In this document: in pieces, positions 8,874 to 16,492 of the stretch | How the letters are laid out: each line of letters starts with the position of its first letter | How positions within the stretch are numbered: the first letter of the stretch is position 1 | Assembly (NCBI RefSeq): GCF_001682865.1 | Contig: NZ_MAQX01000037.1 | Span: 1-64,000 of the forward strand | Length of the DNA: 64,000 nucleotides | Source of the DNA: Bacillus sp. FJAT-26390 | GTDB lineage: Bacteria > Bacillota > Bacilli > Paenibacillales > Paenibacillaceae | Direction of reading: 5' to 3' | Translations under genes and position numbers: made by a program | Notes under the pieces: model-generated | Told to the model about the DNA's origin: nothing | Seen by the model: the letters and a program-made list of their open reading frames with translations, nothing else | The model's database searches: none

Positions 8874-9551
8874 TCACTTCGCTGCGTTCATAAACGTTAC
8901 GACTTCATCCAACCGGTCCGTCTGCAGAGCCAGCTTCTCTGTATCAAATACTAGAAAAACGGGAAACGCCTTGATCCCGAATGCCCTTTTCACATCCAGC
9001 ACGTGGTTCGGGTCGTACTCCTTAGCGCTGTACCCGCCTTGAAGAACGATGCCCGCTTCCGTCTCGATCTGCTCCACTTCAAACGGTTCAGCTTGACCGC
9101 TCTCGTAGACCAGAGTCGTTCGGTAGCTTCCCTTTTTGCTGGCAAGAAAGCCTGCTCGCTTCAATAGCTCTTCATTTGCCATCGTCAAAATAATAAGCTC
9201 ATCCGGCGTATCCGTCACCTTCTCTGTTGAAGGCGGATTAATTTGCACCTTCTGCCCCTGCTTCAAATCGCTCCATCCTAGATGCTCGCCCGCTTCATTG
9301 GTAATGCGGGTGCCTGGGACAACATGCGCTTCATAGCTTGCCCCCCAATCTTCTATTGCCGGCCCTGGCTCATCGCGCTTCATCCACTCCGAGATATCAA
9401 ATTCGATGGTCTTGCCCTGCTCATCTACGCCGCTTACAAAACCTATCATTTCGCCGTCCTTGTATTCGCCATACGGCTTGGAGCTGCAGCCGGTTAATGC
9501 TATGCAGATGATCAAATAGACAATGACACCAGCTCTCTTTAATCGCCTCAC
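8874..9551 (-). CDS. Lipoprotein with a cysteine-less thioredoxin-like C-terminus
   Basis: A 225-residue exported lipoprotein with the lipobox IALTGC (Cys22) after a hydrophobic stretch. The middle part looks like a beta-rich domain (YEAHVVPGTRITN, KQGQKVQINPPS). The last 50 residues, with FGIKAFPVFLVFDTEKLALQ, resemble the cis-proline half of a thioredoxin fold, but no CxxC is present, so redox activity is unlikely. A GTG start has GGGGGTGG upstream. The function is unknown. It is followed by the AAC(3)-like gene. Confidence 0.75.
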   Translation of the reverse strand: MRRLKRAGVIVYLIICIALTGCSSKPYGEYKDGEMIGFVSGVDEQGKTIEFDISEWMKRDEPGPAIEDWGASYEAHVVPGTRITNEAGEHLGWSDLKQGQKVQINPPSTEKVTDTPDELIILTMANEELLKRAGFLASKKGSYRTTLVYESGQAEPFEVEQIETEAGIVLQGGYSAKEYDPNHVLDVKRAFGIKAFPVFLVFDTEKLALQTDRLDEVVTFMNAAK

Positions 9552-9730
9552 GATTTGCCCACCCCCTTAACAACTGTTGACGTTCACCGCTAGCGATTTG
9601 TTTCAACATTTTCCATTTAGACGATTGCGCCAAACATGCCTATCGTTTCCTCATTTCCGTCCTTGATATATAATAGACTAGATTAAGATCAGACCTCGGA
9701 CTTTCAAAAATATTTAAAACATATACGAAG

Positions 9731-9797
9731 ACTAAGCTAATGCTTGCTCACCAAACTAAGCGTATGCTTTCGAAGTAAGTTTTGCTTCACAAAACTT
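9731..9797 (+). repeat. Leader with direct repeats and a hairpin before the ParB-like gene
   Basis: Two 15-bp direct repeats, ACTAAGCTAATGCTT (9731-9745) and ACTAAGCGTATGCTT (9755-9769), are followed by a perfect 8-bp hairpin AAGTTTTG-CTTCA-CAAAACTT (9777-9797). The hairpin ends 3 nt before the AAGGAG ribosome site. A TATAAT box lies at 9669-9674. It is probably the 5' leader of the ParB-like mRNA. Confidence 0.45.
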
Positions 9798-9812
9798 TTA
9801 AGGAGACCACCC

Positions 9813-10877
9813 ATGGATATCATTGAAATTGTTACCGATTTAATTGACGAGGATACCGATCAGCCCAGGTATCAGTTCGACGAGGAAGCGCTGCAGGAAT
9901 TGATGAAAAGCATCGATGAGATCGGCCTGCTCTCGCCGATTAAAGTGCGAACGACCGGCAATGGGCGTTATAAAATCATCTACGGCAACCGCCGCTACAA
10001 AGCTAGCAAAATGCTCGGACGGCCTACGATTCCGTGTATCGTATCTACCGTTACAGATGAGATGGAAATTTATTTGGAGCAAATCGCGGAAAATTTGACG
10101 CGTGAAGGCTTCTCTCCGATCGAGGAGGCAGAGGCGTTCAACAAGCTGCTGAACGATCCGAAGTTCAGAAGCTCGACCAAGTTTTTGTCCGGCAAGCTCG
10201 GTAAACCCGAGTCCTACATCAAAAACAAATGCGAGCTGCTAAAGTTCGGCAATGCCGTGAAGAAGCTGATCGTCGGCGGAACTGAGATCAAGAAGGACAA
10301 GCTGACCGAGGATCAGCTGCTCCCGCTTAAGGATTTGCCTATCGAGCATCGCGATCCTCTTGCCCTTATAGTCGCTAGGGACGAGCTTCCGGTGAGCGAT
10401 GTGAAAAAAATCGCGAAGCTGTTCAAAGATAAAACGATTTCGGACAGCACGAAGGATAAGCTGCTGTTCAAAACCGGCAGCGGCCTGATCGAAACTTGGT
10501 CGACCCATGAGCAGAACAAGGCAGAGCGCGCGAAACCAGCGCAGGCCCCAGCGCCTAAAGCGAGCGCACCTAAAGCAGAGAAGCAGGCTGCGCAAGAGCC
10601 GCTTGAGCAGGCAGAAGCAAACAAGGGAGCTCTGCAAGCTGCCCCCGCCGCTTCCATCGAGCTTGTCCTTCAACAGCTGGCAGCCGCTCTTTCCGCTCCG
10701 AGCGCTTTGTCCGCGGACATGGTCCAGTCCATTGAAGCGATCCAAGCAAGCGGACAAGCCCCGTTCATCCAAGGCGTTGACGCGCTGATCGGCCATTTGG
10801 AGCAGCATTTGGCGGAATGGAAAACGGTCCGCGAGCTCGCGAGCTCAAAATGGCAGGCTGCTGCCTCAGCAGAATAA
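9813..10877 (+). CDS. Orphan ParB/Spo0J-like DNA-binding protein
   Basis: A 354-residue protein with an N-terminal ParB/Srx nuclease-like (CTPase) domain at about 3-100. YGNRRYKASKMLG corresponds to the GERRxRA box and IAENLTREGFSPIEEAEAF to the ENLxRxxLxPxEEA helix. A HTH/KorB-like region (about 110-220) and an Ala/Pro-rich linker follow, then a helical tail. No parA is adjacent and the location is not an obvious origin, so it is more likely a Noc-like or regulatory paralogue than the main segregation ParB. The ATG at 9813 is chosen because AAGGAG precedes it; an upstream in-frame start at 9744 lies inside the leader repeats. Confidence 0.88.
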   Translation: MDIIEIVTDLIDEDTDQPRYQFDEEALQELMKSIDEIGLLSPIKVRTTGNGRYKIIYGNRRYKASKMLGRPTIPCIVSTVTDEMEIYLEQIAENLTREGFSPIEEAEAFNKLLNDPKFRSSTKFLSGKLGKPESYIKNKCELLKFGNAVKKLIVGGTEIKKDKLTEDQLLPLKDLPIEHRDPLALIVARDELPVSDVKKIAKLFKDKTISDSTKDKLLFKTGSGLIETWSTHEQNKAERAKPAQAPAPKASAPKAEKQAAQEPLEQAEANKGALQAAPAASIELVLQQLAAALSAPSALSADMVQSIEAIQASGQAPFIQGVDALIGHLEQHLAEWKTVRELASSKWQAAASAE

Positions 10878-10886
10878 TACGTTCAC

Positions 10887-10929
10887 AAAGGCTGCTTTCC
10901 ACGTCATGCGATGGGGTGGGCAGCCTTTT
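10887..10929 (+). terminator. Rho-independent terminator after the ParB-like gene
   Basis: AAAGGCTGC pairs with GCAGCCTTT and is followed by a run of T. It starts 10 nt after the stop codon. Confidence 0.85.
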
Positions 10930-10936
10930 TTTGACG

Positions 10937-13081
10937 CTATTTCAGCCAGCGCGGCGCCCACCAGTTCCATTTTCCGAGCAGGCTCATTAAGGAGGGAACC
11001 AGCAGCATTCGAATAATCGTTGCGTCTATGAAAATAGCTGCCGCGATGCCGATGCCAAGCTGCTTCACTCCCGCTACCTCGCCAAACGCGAACGGAGCCG
11101 TGACCGCAATCATGATGGCTGCTGCCGAGGTAATGATTTTGCTGACCGAGGTTAAGCCCGTTATAACTGACTGCTCATTATCGCCTGTCCTGCGATATTC
11201 CTCGTAGATGCGCGATACGAGAAACACGCCGTAATCCATGCTTATTCCGAACACAAGGCCGCAAATGAAGACGGGTATCATGACCGCGATGCTGCTCGGC
11301 TCCATCCCTAGTCGGCCTTCCTCGAAGATCCATGCCAAAATGCCAAAGGCGGCTCCAATGCTCAACAGGTTCAATAGAATCGTCTTAATCGCAATGAGAA
11401 CGGAGCGGAAGGCGACAAAAAGGACGATGAAATTCGAGGCAAATAAAAAGAGCAAAACATAGCGCAAGCTGCCAAAAATAAGATCAAACACTTCCTGCTC
11501 ATATTTGGCTTCTCCCCCGAGCGAGAAGGCAAGCGTCGATATTTCCCCGCGCTTCTCCCAATTTCTTAACCAGCTCATCGCTTCGTTCGAAGAAGGCTCG
11601 CCTGTTATCGTCACCTGCAGCAGCATACGGTTATCTTTGAGAAACGGCTTCAGCACCGACTCGTATTTCTTTTTTTGCAGCGTCTTACCGGCTATTGCCA
11701 GCAATTGCTCGGGTGACAGCCGCAGCTCTGAAAATACCGAGTCAACCCGTATGACACTTGGATCACGCTCCAGTGACTTCGCAAGCGCGTAAGCACTTGT
11801 CCAATCCTTTTGCTTCCGAAAGCCCGTTTGTCCCTCTGCGATCACCCAAACCTTGGATGTGGACGGCAGCTCAAAATGTGTGCGGTACGTCTCGGCGGCC
11901 GTGCGGGAATCGTAGCTTTGCGGCAGCGATGACGCATCTGGAATGGCGACCTTCATGCTGCTAAGCGGCAGCAAGCAAACGATCAACACTCCCCCTGCAA
12001 GCAAGCCTATGGCTGCCGGGCGCCGCATTACGAAGTGAACAACGCCGTTCCAAACGGCTGGGCGGCTGTCCGCTTTCGCTTTATTGCTCCACAATGCAGG
12101 CAAGCAAAGCGCAAGAAGAGCGGGCAGCAGCGTGAACGAAAGCAGCAAGGAGACCGCAACTACCGTCATCGCGCCAAGCGCAATGGAGGAGAACATGGGC
12201 AGCGGAATCCAGACGAAGCTTAGCAAGCCTAAGAAGACGCTGGCAGCAGATACAAAAACAGCCCTGCCCGCTGTCCTCATCGTCTGGGCAAGCGCCGCGG
12301 CAGGCGGCGTGCCTTCGCTAAGCTCCTCCCGAAACCGGCTGATCACCATAAGCGCAAAATCAATGCTAAGAGCAAGTCCCACCATCGGAACGACATTCAA
12401 AACAAAATTGGATAACTCGAGCTGCGTACCTAACCTGTACATGATGCCCATCGCAGTCGTCACCCCTGCGACTCCGATCACAATGGGGATGAGCGCGGCA
12501 GCGATGCTGCGAAATACGAGCCATAAAATAAGAAAGGCCAGCGGTATCCCGATAAGCTCCGCTCTTGCTAAATCATAATGGCTCGCCTGGTTTACATCCG
12601 CTTGCACGGCAGATTTGCCAGTGACCTTAACAGAAATGCCGTTATACGTTGGCAGCTTCTGATCAAGCTGCTCAAGCGTTGTCAGCATCCGATAAGGCGG
12701 ATAGCTGAACGATAGCAGCGCATAGGCGTTGTTGCCCTTCATCATCCCTTGCTGCTCAAGCGGAGAGAAGATACCGGTTAGTCCCTCAAGCCCTTTTGCC
12801 TGAACGAGCGCCTGCTCGATAAACGAGCGAAAGCGAGCTTTGGAAATGCCGTCCGCTTTCTCGAAAACCAGCATTACCGGCGATTCCGGCACCGCAAAAT
12901 CGGAAGCCAGCATTTGCTGCACCTTCGCATATTGCCCATCCTTGGGATACAAGCCATGATCTTGAAGGACCGAATCCAGCTTGAACGCCTGCGAGCCTAT
13001 AACAAGCAGCACAATTGCCCATAAGAGGATCATTCCTCGCGGAAACCGGAAGGATTGCTGCGCGAGCCAAAGTCTACTCAT
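10937..13081 (-). CDS. MMPL/RND-family lipid exporter of the type III PKS operon
   Basis: A 714-residue inner-membrane transporter with two repeated halves, each with one helix, a large external loop and a five-helix bundle. The proton-relay helices are visible as LALSIDFALMVISRF in half one and VFGISMDYGVFLVSRIYEEY in half two; the second has the canonical Asp-Tyr pair and the first has Asp-Phe. MMPL proteins export lipids or polyketide lipids. Its place as last gene of the PKS/methyltransferase/FAD-enzyme operon suggests it exports that product. The ATG at 13081 has GGAGGAG upstream; the longer in-frame extension to 13246 runs into the previous gene and is rejected. Confidence 0.9.
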   Translation of the reverse strand: MSRLWLAQQSFRFPRGMILLWAIVLLVIGSQAFKLDSVLQDHGLYPKDGQYAKVQQMLASDFAVPESPVMLVFEKADGISKARFRSFIEQALVQAKGLEGLTGIFSPLEQQGMMKGNNAYALLSFSYPPYRMLTTLEQLDQKLPTYNGISVKVTGKSAVQADVNQASHYDLARAELIGIPLAFLILWLVFRSIAAALIPIVIGVAGVTTAMGIMYRLGTQLELSNFVLNVVPMVGLALSIDFALMVISRFREELSEGTPPAAALAQTMRTAGRAVFVSAASVFLGLLSFVWIPLPMFSSIALGAMTVVAVSLLLSFTLLPALLALCLPALWSNKAKADSRPAVWNGVVHFVMRRPAAIGLLAGGVLIVCLLPLSSMKVAIPDASSLPQSYDSRTAAETYRTHFELPSTSKVWVIAEGQTGFRKQKDWTSAYALAKSLERDPSVIRVDSVFSELRLSPEQLLAIAGKTLQKKKYESVLKPFLKDNRMLLQVTITGEPSSNEAMSWLRNWEKRGEISTLAFSLGGEAKYEQEVFDLIFGSLRYVLLFLFASNFIVLFVAFRSVLIAIKTILLNLLSIGAAFGILAWIFEEGRLGMEPSSIAVMIPVFICGLVFGISMDYGVFLVSRIYEEYRRTGDNEQSVITGLTSVSKIITSAAAIMIAVTAPFAFGEVAGVKQLGIGIAAAIFIDATIIRMLLVPSLMSLLGKWNWWAPRWLK

Positions 13082-13113
13082 GAGCGTTCTCCTCCAGACT
13101 CCAAATGGGCTTG

Positions 13114-14259
13114 TTAGCTGCCGAATGGCTTTAATCTTGTCGCATGTACGAGCTCTTGCGCTAGGCTTGGCGCCAGCCTGGCAGCATTCGGCAGCCAATT
13201 GGATAGCATGGGCGAACCGAACAGCCATTGCAGGAGGCTTCCCCATCGCAGCGGCCGCTTAAACTCCCTATTAATCGACCCCGTAAAGGATTGCTGCCAG
13301 TCAGCCAGCGATAATTCCTCTCGCAAAAAGCGGTCTGCGAGCGGCGCACATAGCGCTGCCGAGCGCAAAGCCATTGACATGCCGTCTCCGCAAAGCGGCG
13401 GAATCATCGTTGCCGCGTCGCCAAGAAGCGGCAGCCCATCCCAAGCCAGCGGCTTGCGGTTTAGAAATACAGGCGCAACTGCGGCCTGCGTGCCGAGGAC
13501 GGGCTCGGCAAACCGCAGCCTCTCGTGCAGCCTCGCATTTCGCTTCGCAACCCCGCTTATGATAGCGAGTATCGTTTTCCCCGCATCTACCGCAGCCTCC
13601 CGCGCAAGCAGTGCCGACGCGTTTACAAGACCGCCCTCAATGGGGCACAAACCCAAATAGCCGCCGCGAAAAAAATAAAGCTCAATGACCGGCTCCATAG
13701 CGATGCCGCGGAAATGTGATTTGACCCCTATGTATGAGCTCTTAATGGACGCTGGCCTTCGATAGCCCGGCAACCCGGAGCGCTGGCTCGCGCCCCATGC
13801 CGCAATAACGGTTCTCGCTTCCATAACGCTAATATCGCTGCCTCGCTTCGTATGAATGAGATAGCCGCGATTCACCTTCTGAACATCTGTCACGGTTACT
13901 CCCGTTTGCAGCTTTGCCCCTGCATCCAAAGCGGCTAGATGAAGAGCGGAATCAAGCGTATATCGGCTGAGTCCCCAAGCATGGCCGGGAAGCGGCAGCT
14001 CCATCTCGGACCCTTTTTCAAAAATGATCCGTACCCGCTCCACTTCACAGTGACCAAGCCCTGCAATGGAATCGGCAATGCCCAGCGCATGCAGCGTACT
14101 CTGCGACTCCGGCGAGAGAAACTCCCCGCATACCTTATGCCTTGGAAAGGATTGGCGATCGAGCAGCAGCGTATCCCATCCCTTATCCGCAAGCGCTTTG
14201 GCAATACTGCTGCCGGCAATGCCCGCGCCTAACACTGCCGCATCGAGAATACGAGTCAT
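13114..14259 (-). CDS. FAD-dependent oxidoreductase (geranylgeranyl-reductase-like) of the PKS operon
   Basis: A 381-residue flavoprotein. The FAD Rossmann motif is at residues 9-32 (VLGAGIAGSSIAKALADKG, acidic strand end LLLDRQ), with HKVCGEFLSPES, and the second FAD motif PLLGDAATMIPPLCGDGMSMAL is about residue 275. This is the p-hydroxybenzoate-hydroxylase/geranylgeranyl-reductase architecture. In type III PKS operons such enzymes hydroxylate or reduce the polyketide lipid. Its ATG overlaps the methyltransferase stop by 4 nt (ATGA), indicating translational coupling. The MMPL gene follows 32 nt later. Confidence 0.9.
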   Translation of the reverse strand: MTRILDAAVLGAGIAGSSIAKALADKGWDTLLLDRQSFPRHKVCGEFLSPESQSTLHALGIADSIAGLGHCEVERVRIIFEKGSEMELPLPGHAWGLSRYTLDSALHLAALDAGAKLQTGVTVTDVQKVNRGYLIHTKRGSDISVMEARTVIAAWGASQRSGLPGYRRPASIKSSYIGVKSHFRGIAMEPVIELYFFRGGYLGLCPIEGGLVNASALLAREAAVDAGKTILAIISGVAKRNARLHERLRFAEPVLGTQAAVAPVFLNRKPLAWDGLPLLGDAATMIPPLCGDGMSMALRSAALCAPLADRFLREELSLADWQQSFTGSINREFKRPLRWGSLLQWLFGSPMLSNWLPNAARLAPSLAQELVHATRLKPFGS

Positions 14260-14996
14260 ACGAGCCCTCTTTCGTCGGATGAATTTATTTGCGCCTTATC
14301 AATGACAACCGCGTATCGGAATAAAGGCCTCCACTTATAATAAATGGCGGGAAGCCCCAGCATTTGCCCAAGCTTCCTCCAATCGCCGGCGCGGAATCCC
14401 TTAGCTACAGACAGCGGCCCATCGTTCAAAATATACCGATTGGTCGAAATCATTCTAGTCGTCAGCCATACAGCCGCCCAAGCGATCCAGTGGCGATGGA
14501 TATCGTTAATGACGACCCCAAGCCTGGACACGCTCAGCATGCTGCCGACTGTATGGGGCAGCTCTTGTTCATCAAAATGATGCAGAAACTGAGTCCCCGT
14601 CACGATATCCGCGCTTCCTTCTGGAAGTGCAAATAAATCGCCTTGCTTCACCTGCACCCTAGACTCATTTTGGAAAAAGAGCCTCGCCTCCTCGCAAGCC
14701 TCCTCCGTTAAGTCCACCAGCCGAATCGTAAGCTCGATCCCCTGTATGTCCGCCCATCTCAGCAGCTGTCGGTTCACATCGCCCGAACCCGCTCCAACAT
14801 CCAAAATAGACAAGCTTCTAGGCTTGTTCGCTTTCTCCCAAAGACGCTTCACCCCATACAGCGTTGGGGCTGATGCGACAAATATCCGGTTCAGGAGGCG
14901 AAGCTGCCTTAGCGCTTCCCGCAGCTCGGAGCCTCCGATGGAGAAATCGTCCATCAATTCCGCCGCCTCGGCGCGCATGCGAAGTCCCTTAGACAT
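14256..14996 (-). CDS. Class I SAM-dependent methyltransferase of the PKS operon
   Basis: A protein of about 246 residues. The SAM-binding loop ILDVGAGSGDVNRQLL is near residue 85, followed by the acidic strand VDLTEEA, VKQGDLFALP and VTGTQFLHHFDEQELP, a UbiE/COQ5-like pattern. It probably methylates the ring or acid group of the polyketide, by analogy with SrsB-type enzymes (inference). The ATG at 14996 overlaps the PKS stop codon; another ATG at 14978 with AAGGGA upstream is possible. It is coupled to the downstream FAD enzyme. Confidence 0.87.
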   Translation of the reverse strand: MSKGLRMRAEAAELMDDFSIGGSELREALRQLRLLNRIFVASAPTLYGVKRLWEKANKPRSLSILDVGAGSGDVNRQLLRWADIQGIELTIRLVDLTEEACEEARLFFQNESRVQVKQGDLFALPEGSADIVTGTQFLHHFDEQELPHTVGSMLSVSRLGVVINDIHRHWIAWAAVWLTTRMISTNRYILNDGPLSVAKGFRAGDWRKLGQMLGLPAIYYKWRPLFRYAVVIDKAQINSSDERGLV

Positions 14997-16146
14997 ATGC
15001 CCCGTCCGCCTGCTGCTGCCCACGCTCTCTTGCGATGGTTGCAGGAACATATGCAATCTTGATCATTTCGGCTGTAAGGCCGGGTCCGAATGCAAGGGCA
15101 ATGCCGCTGACCGCGTCTGACCCGCTCTCCTGCAAATGCATTCGCATGGCATCCAGCACAAAAAGAATCGTAGCGGAGGATACGTTGCCGTAATCGCGCA
15201 AGACGCCTAGGCTATGTGCGGTTTGCTCATCGGTTAGCTCGAACTTATTTTGCAAAATATCGATAATTCCCTTGCCGCCCGGATGAATCGCCCATAGCGC
15301 AAGCTCTTCCTCGCCGCACAGCCGCTCTACCTCTGCCGGGATAAATTCGCCGATCAGCTTCGGAATATGCGGGGATAAGTACAGGTCAAAGCCGTGGTTG
15401 CCTACCTCCCACACCATTTCCTCGGCGCAATCAGGCAGCAGGACGGAGCGCTCCTTGCCAAGCTCGAATAGAGGTTGGTAAGGAGGCTTCGCCGCCCCAA
15501 TGACGCAGGCCGACGCCCCATCCCCGAAGAACGATGCGGCAAATAGAGATTCCCTGTCGCCAGATGGCTGAATATGCAGCGTGCAAAGCTCAACGCACAC
15601 GACTAATACATGCGCGTTATTATCGCTCGCTACGATTTGACGCGACAATCCAATTGCCTTGAGGCCGGCCGCGCATCCTAAAAAATTAAGCGGGATGCGG
15701 GTTATCGTAGGAGCCAGCCCCAATTGCTGCACGATAGCCGCATCCATGCCCGGCAGAAATTGTCCGGTACAGCTGACGGTGATCAGATGCGTAATGGCAG
15801 CAGGCTCAACATCACCATCGGCTAGTGCTTTTCTTGCCGCATGAAGCCCGAGCGGAACCGATTCCCGCTTGTAAATGCCCATCCTCTCCGAAGTCGATGG
15901 CGCTAGCTCTGGTGTCGCACTTGGCAAGTAACGGCATTCAGCCGCTTCCGCAAGCAAATTCGGCTCGCAGGTATAACGGCTTTCCACTCCGCATTGCTTG
16001 AAGATTCTTCTCCCCCAGCGGGCGGAATCCGGCTTGTCGCTCAGCGCATTCACTAGTCTTCTTGCCGTATCGGCTTGATCAATCAAATAGGGCGGCACGG
16101 CTGTGCCAATGCCCAATATGGCAATATTCGAATTGGCCTTCGTCAT
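14989..16146 (-). CDS. Type III polyketide synthase (chalcone/stilbene synthase family)
   Basis: A homodimer-type ketosynthase of about 385 residues. The catalytic triad is complete: Cys126 in VSCTGQFLPGMD, His288 in AIHPGGKG and Asn321 in GNVSSATILF. GCAAGLKAIGLS and the C-terminal FGPGLTAE glycine loop are also present. Bacterial relatives (BpsA, SrsA, ArsB/C, PKS18) condense a long-chain acyl-CoA with malonyl-CoA into alkylpyrones or alkylresorcinols. The ATG at 16146 is chosen for its spacing from GAGAGG; an ATG 15 nt upstream is possible. It is first in an operon with methyltransferase, FAD oxidoreductase and MMPL exporter. Confidence 0.93.
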   Translation of the reverse strand: MTKANSNIAILGIGTAVPPYLIDQADTARRLVNALSDKPDSARWGRRIFKQCGVESRYTCEPNLLAEAAECRYLPSATPELAPSTSERMGIYKRESVPLGLHAARKALADGDVEPAAITHLITVSCTGQFLPGMDAAIVQQLGLAPTITRIPLNFLGCAAGLKAIGLSRQIVASDNNAHVLVVCVELCTLHIQPSGDRESLFAASFFGDGASACVIGAAKPPYQPLFELGKERSVLLPDCAEEMVWEVGNHGFDLYLSPHIPKLIGEFIPAEVERLCGEEELALWAIHPGGKGIIDILQNKFELTDEQTAHSLGVLRDYGNVSSATILFVLDAMRMHLQESGSDAVSGIALAFGPGLTAEMIKIAYVPATIARERGQQQADGAYV

Positions 16147-16274
16147 ATCAATAAATCCCATCCTCTCTGGATAAACCTAAACGGACAAGTTTTCTGCTTA
16201 AAACAAGTCTATTCCGCTCATCTCCCTAATATGTACATAGAAATTACAGTCTTTCCCATTCATTTGTAATAAAC

Positions 16275-16303
16275 TTGAAATCTAATCTTCATCTCGTTTT
16301 AAT
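16275..16303 (+). promoter_or_regulatory. Candidate sigma-A promoter in the PKS/SLH intergenic region
   Basis: TTGAAA (16275-16280), a 17-bp spacer and TTTAAT (16298-16303) form a good plus-strand promoter. No plus-strand gene follows, only a hairpin terminator at 16355. Confidence 0.4.
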
Positions 16304-16309
16304 GAAAAC

Positions 16310-16389
16310 AACCTATACTATAAACAACCCCCTTTTGTAATATATATATATTTAAGACCCACAGCACCGAATGCTGTGGGTCTCTTTTT
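16310..16389 (+). ncRNA. Candidate small RNA of about 80 nt
   Basis: The span runs from the expected start of the promoter at 16275-16303 to the T-run after a perfect 12-bp hairpin (AGACCCACAGCA-CCGAA-TGCTGTGGGTCT, 16355-16383, then CTTTTT). There is no ribosome site or ORF of note. It is inferred only from the promoter-terminator pairing. The hairpin could instead be a second terminator for the SLH gene, although its minus-strand tail is A/T-mixed rather than T-only. Confidence 0.3.
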
Positions 16390-16415
16390 GCGTACATATG
16401 AGGGCATGCTTTCAG

Positions 16416-16477
16416 AAAAATCCCCCTCATGCGGAGCATTCAGCTTAAGCTGCATGCTTCCACGTAGGGGGATTTTC
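16416..16477 (-). terminator. Terminator of the giant SLH protein gene
   Basis: AAAATCCCCCT pairs with AGGGGGATTTT around a long inner arm containing CAGCTTAAGCTG. A T-run lies on both sides, 16 nt after the stop codon at 16493. Confidence 0.85.
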
Positions 16478-16492
16478 TTTTATTTCTTGGCG

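Larger units (their letters stand above)
16147..16492. other. Intergenic region between PKS operon and SLH protein
   Basis: No coding signal is seen. It holds the PKS upstream region, a plus-strand promoter-like sequence, an AT-rich stretch (TATATATATA near 16340) and two strong hairpins (16355-16383 and 16416-16477). Confidence 0.6.

Noticed and set aside
9636..9812. Riboswitch in the ParB-like leader
   Set aside because: The hairpin and direct repeats do not match any riboswitch class I know.
10239..10808. 189-residue minus-strand ORF inside the ParB-like gene
   Set aside because: Low-complexity Arg/Leu/Gln-rich translation of the opposite strand; the plus-strand frame has clear ParB motifs.
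12084..12578. 164-residue plus-strand ORF opposite the MMPL gene
   Set aside because: Shadow of conserved transporter sequence with no start signal.
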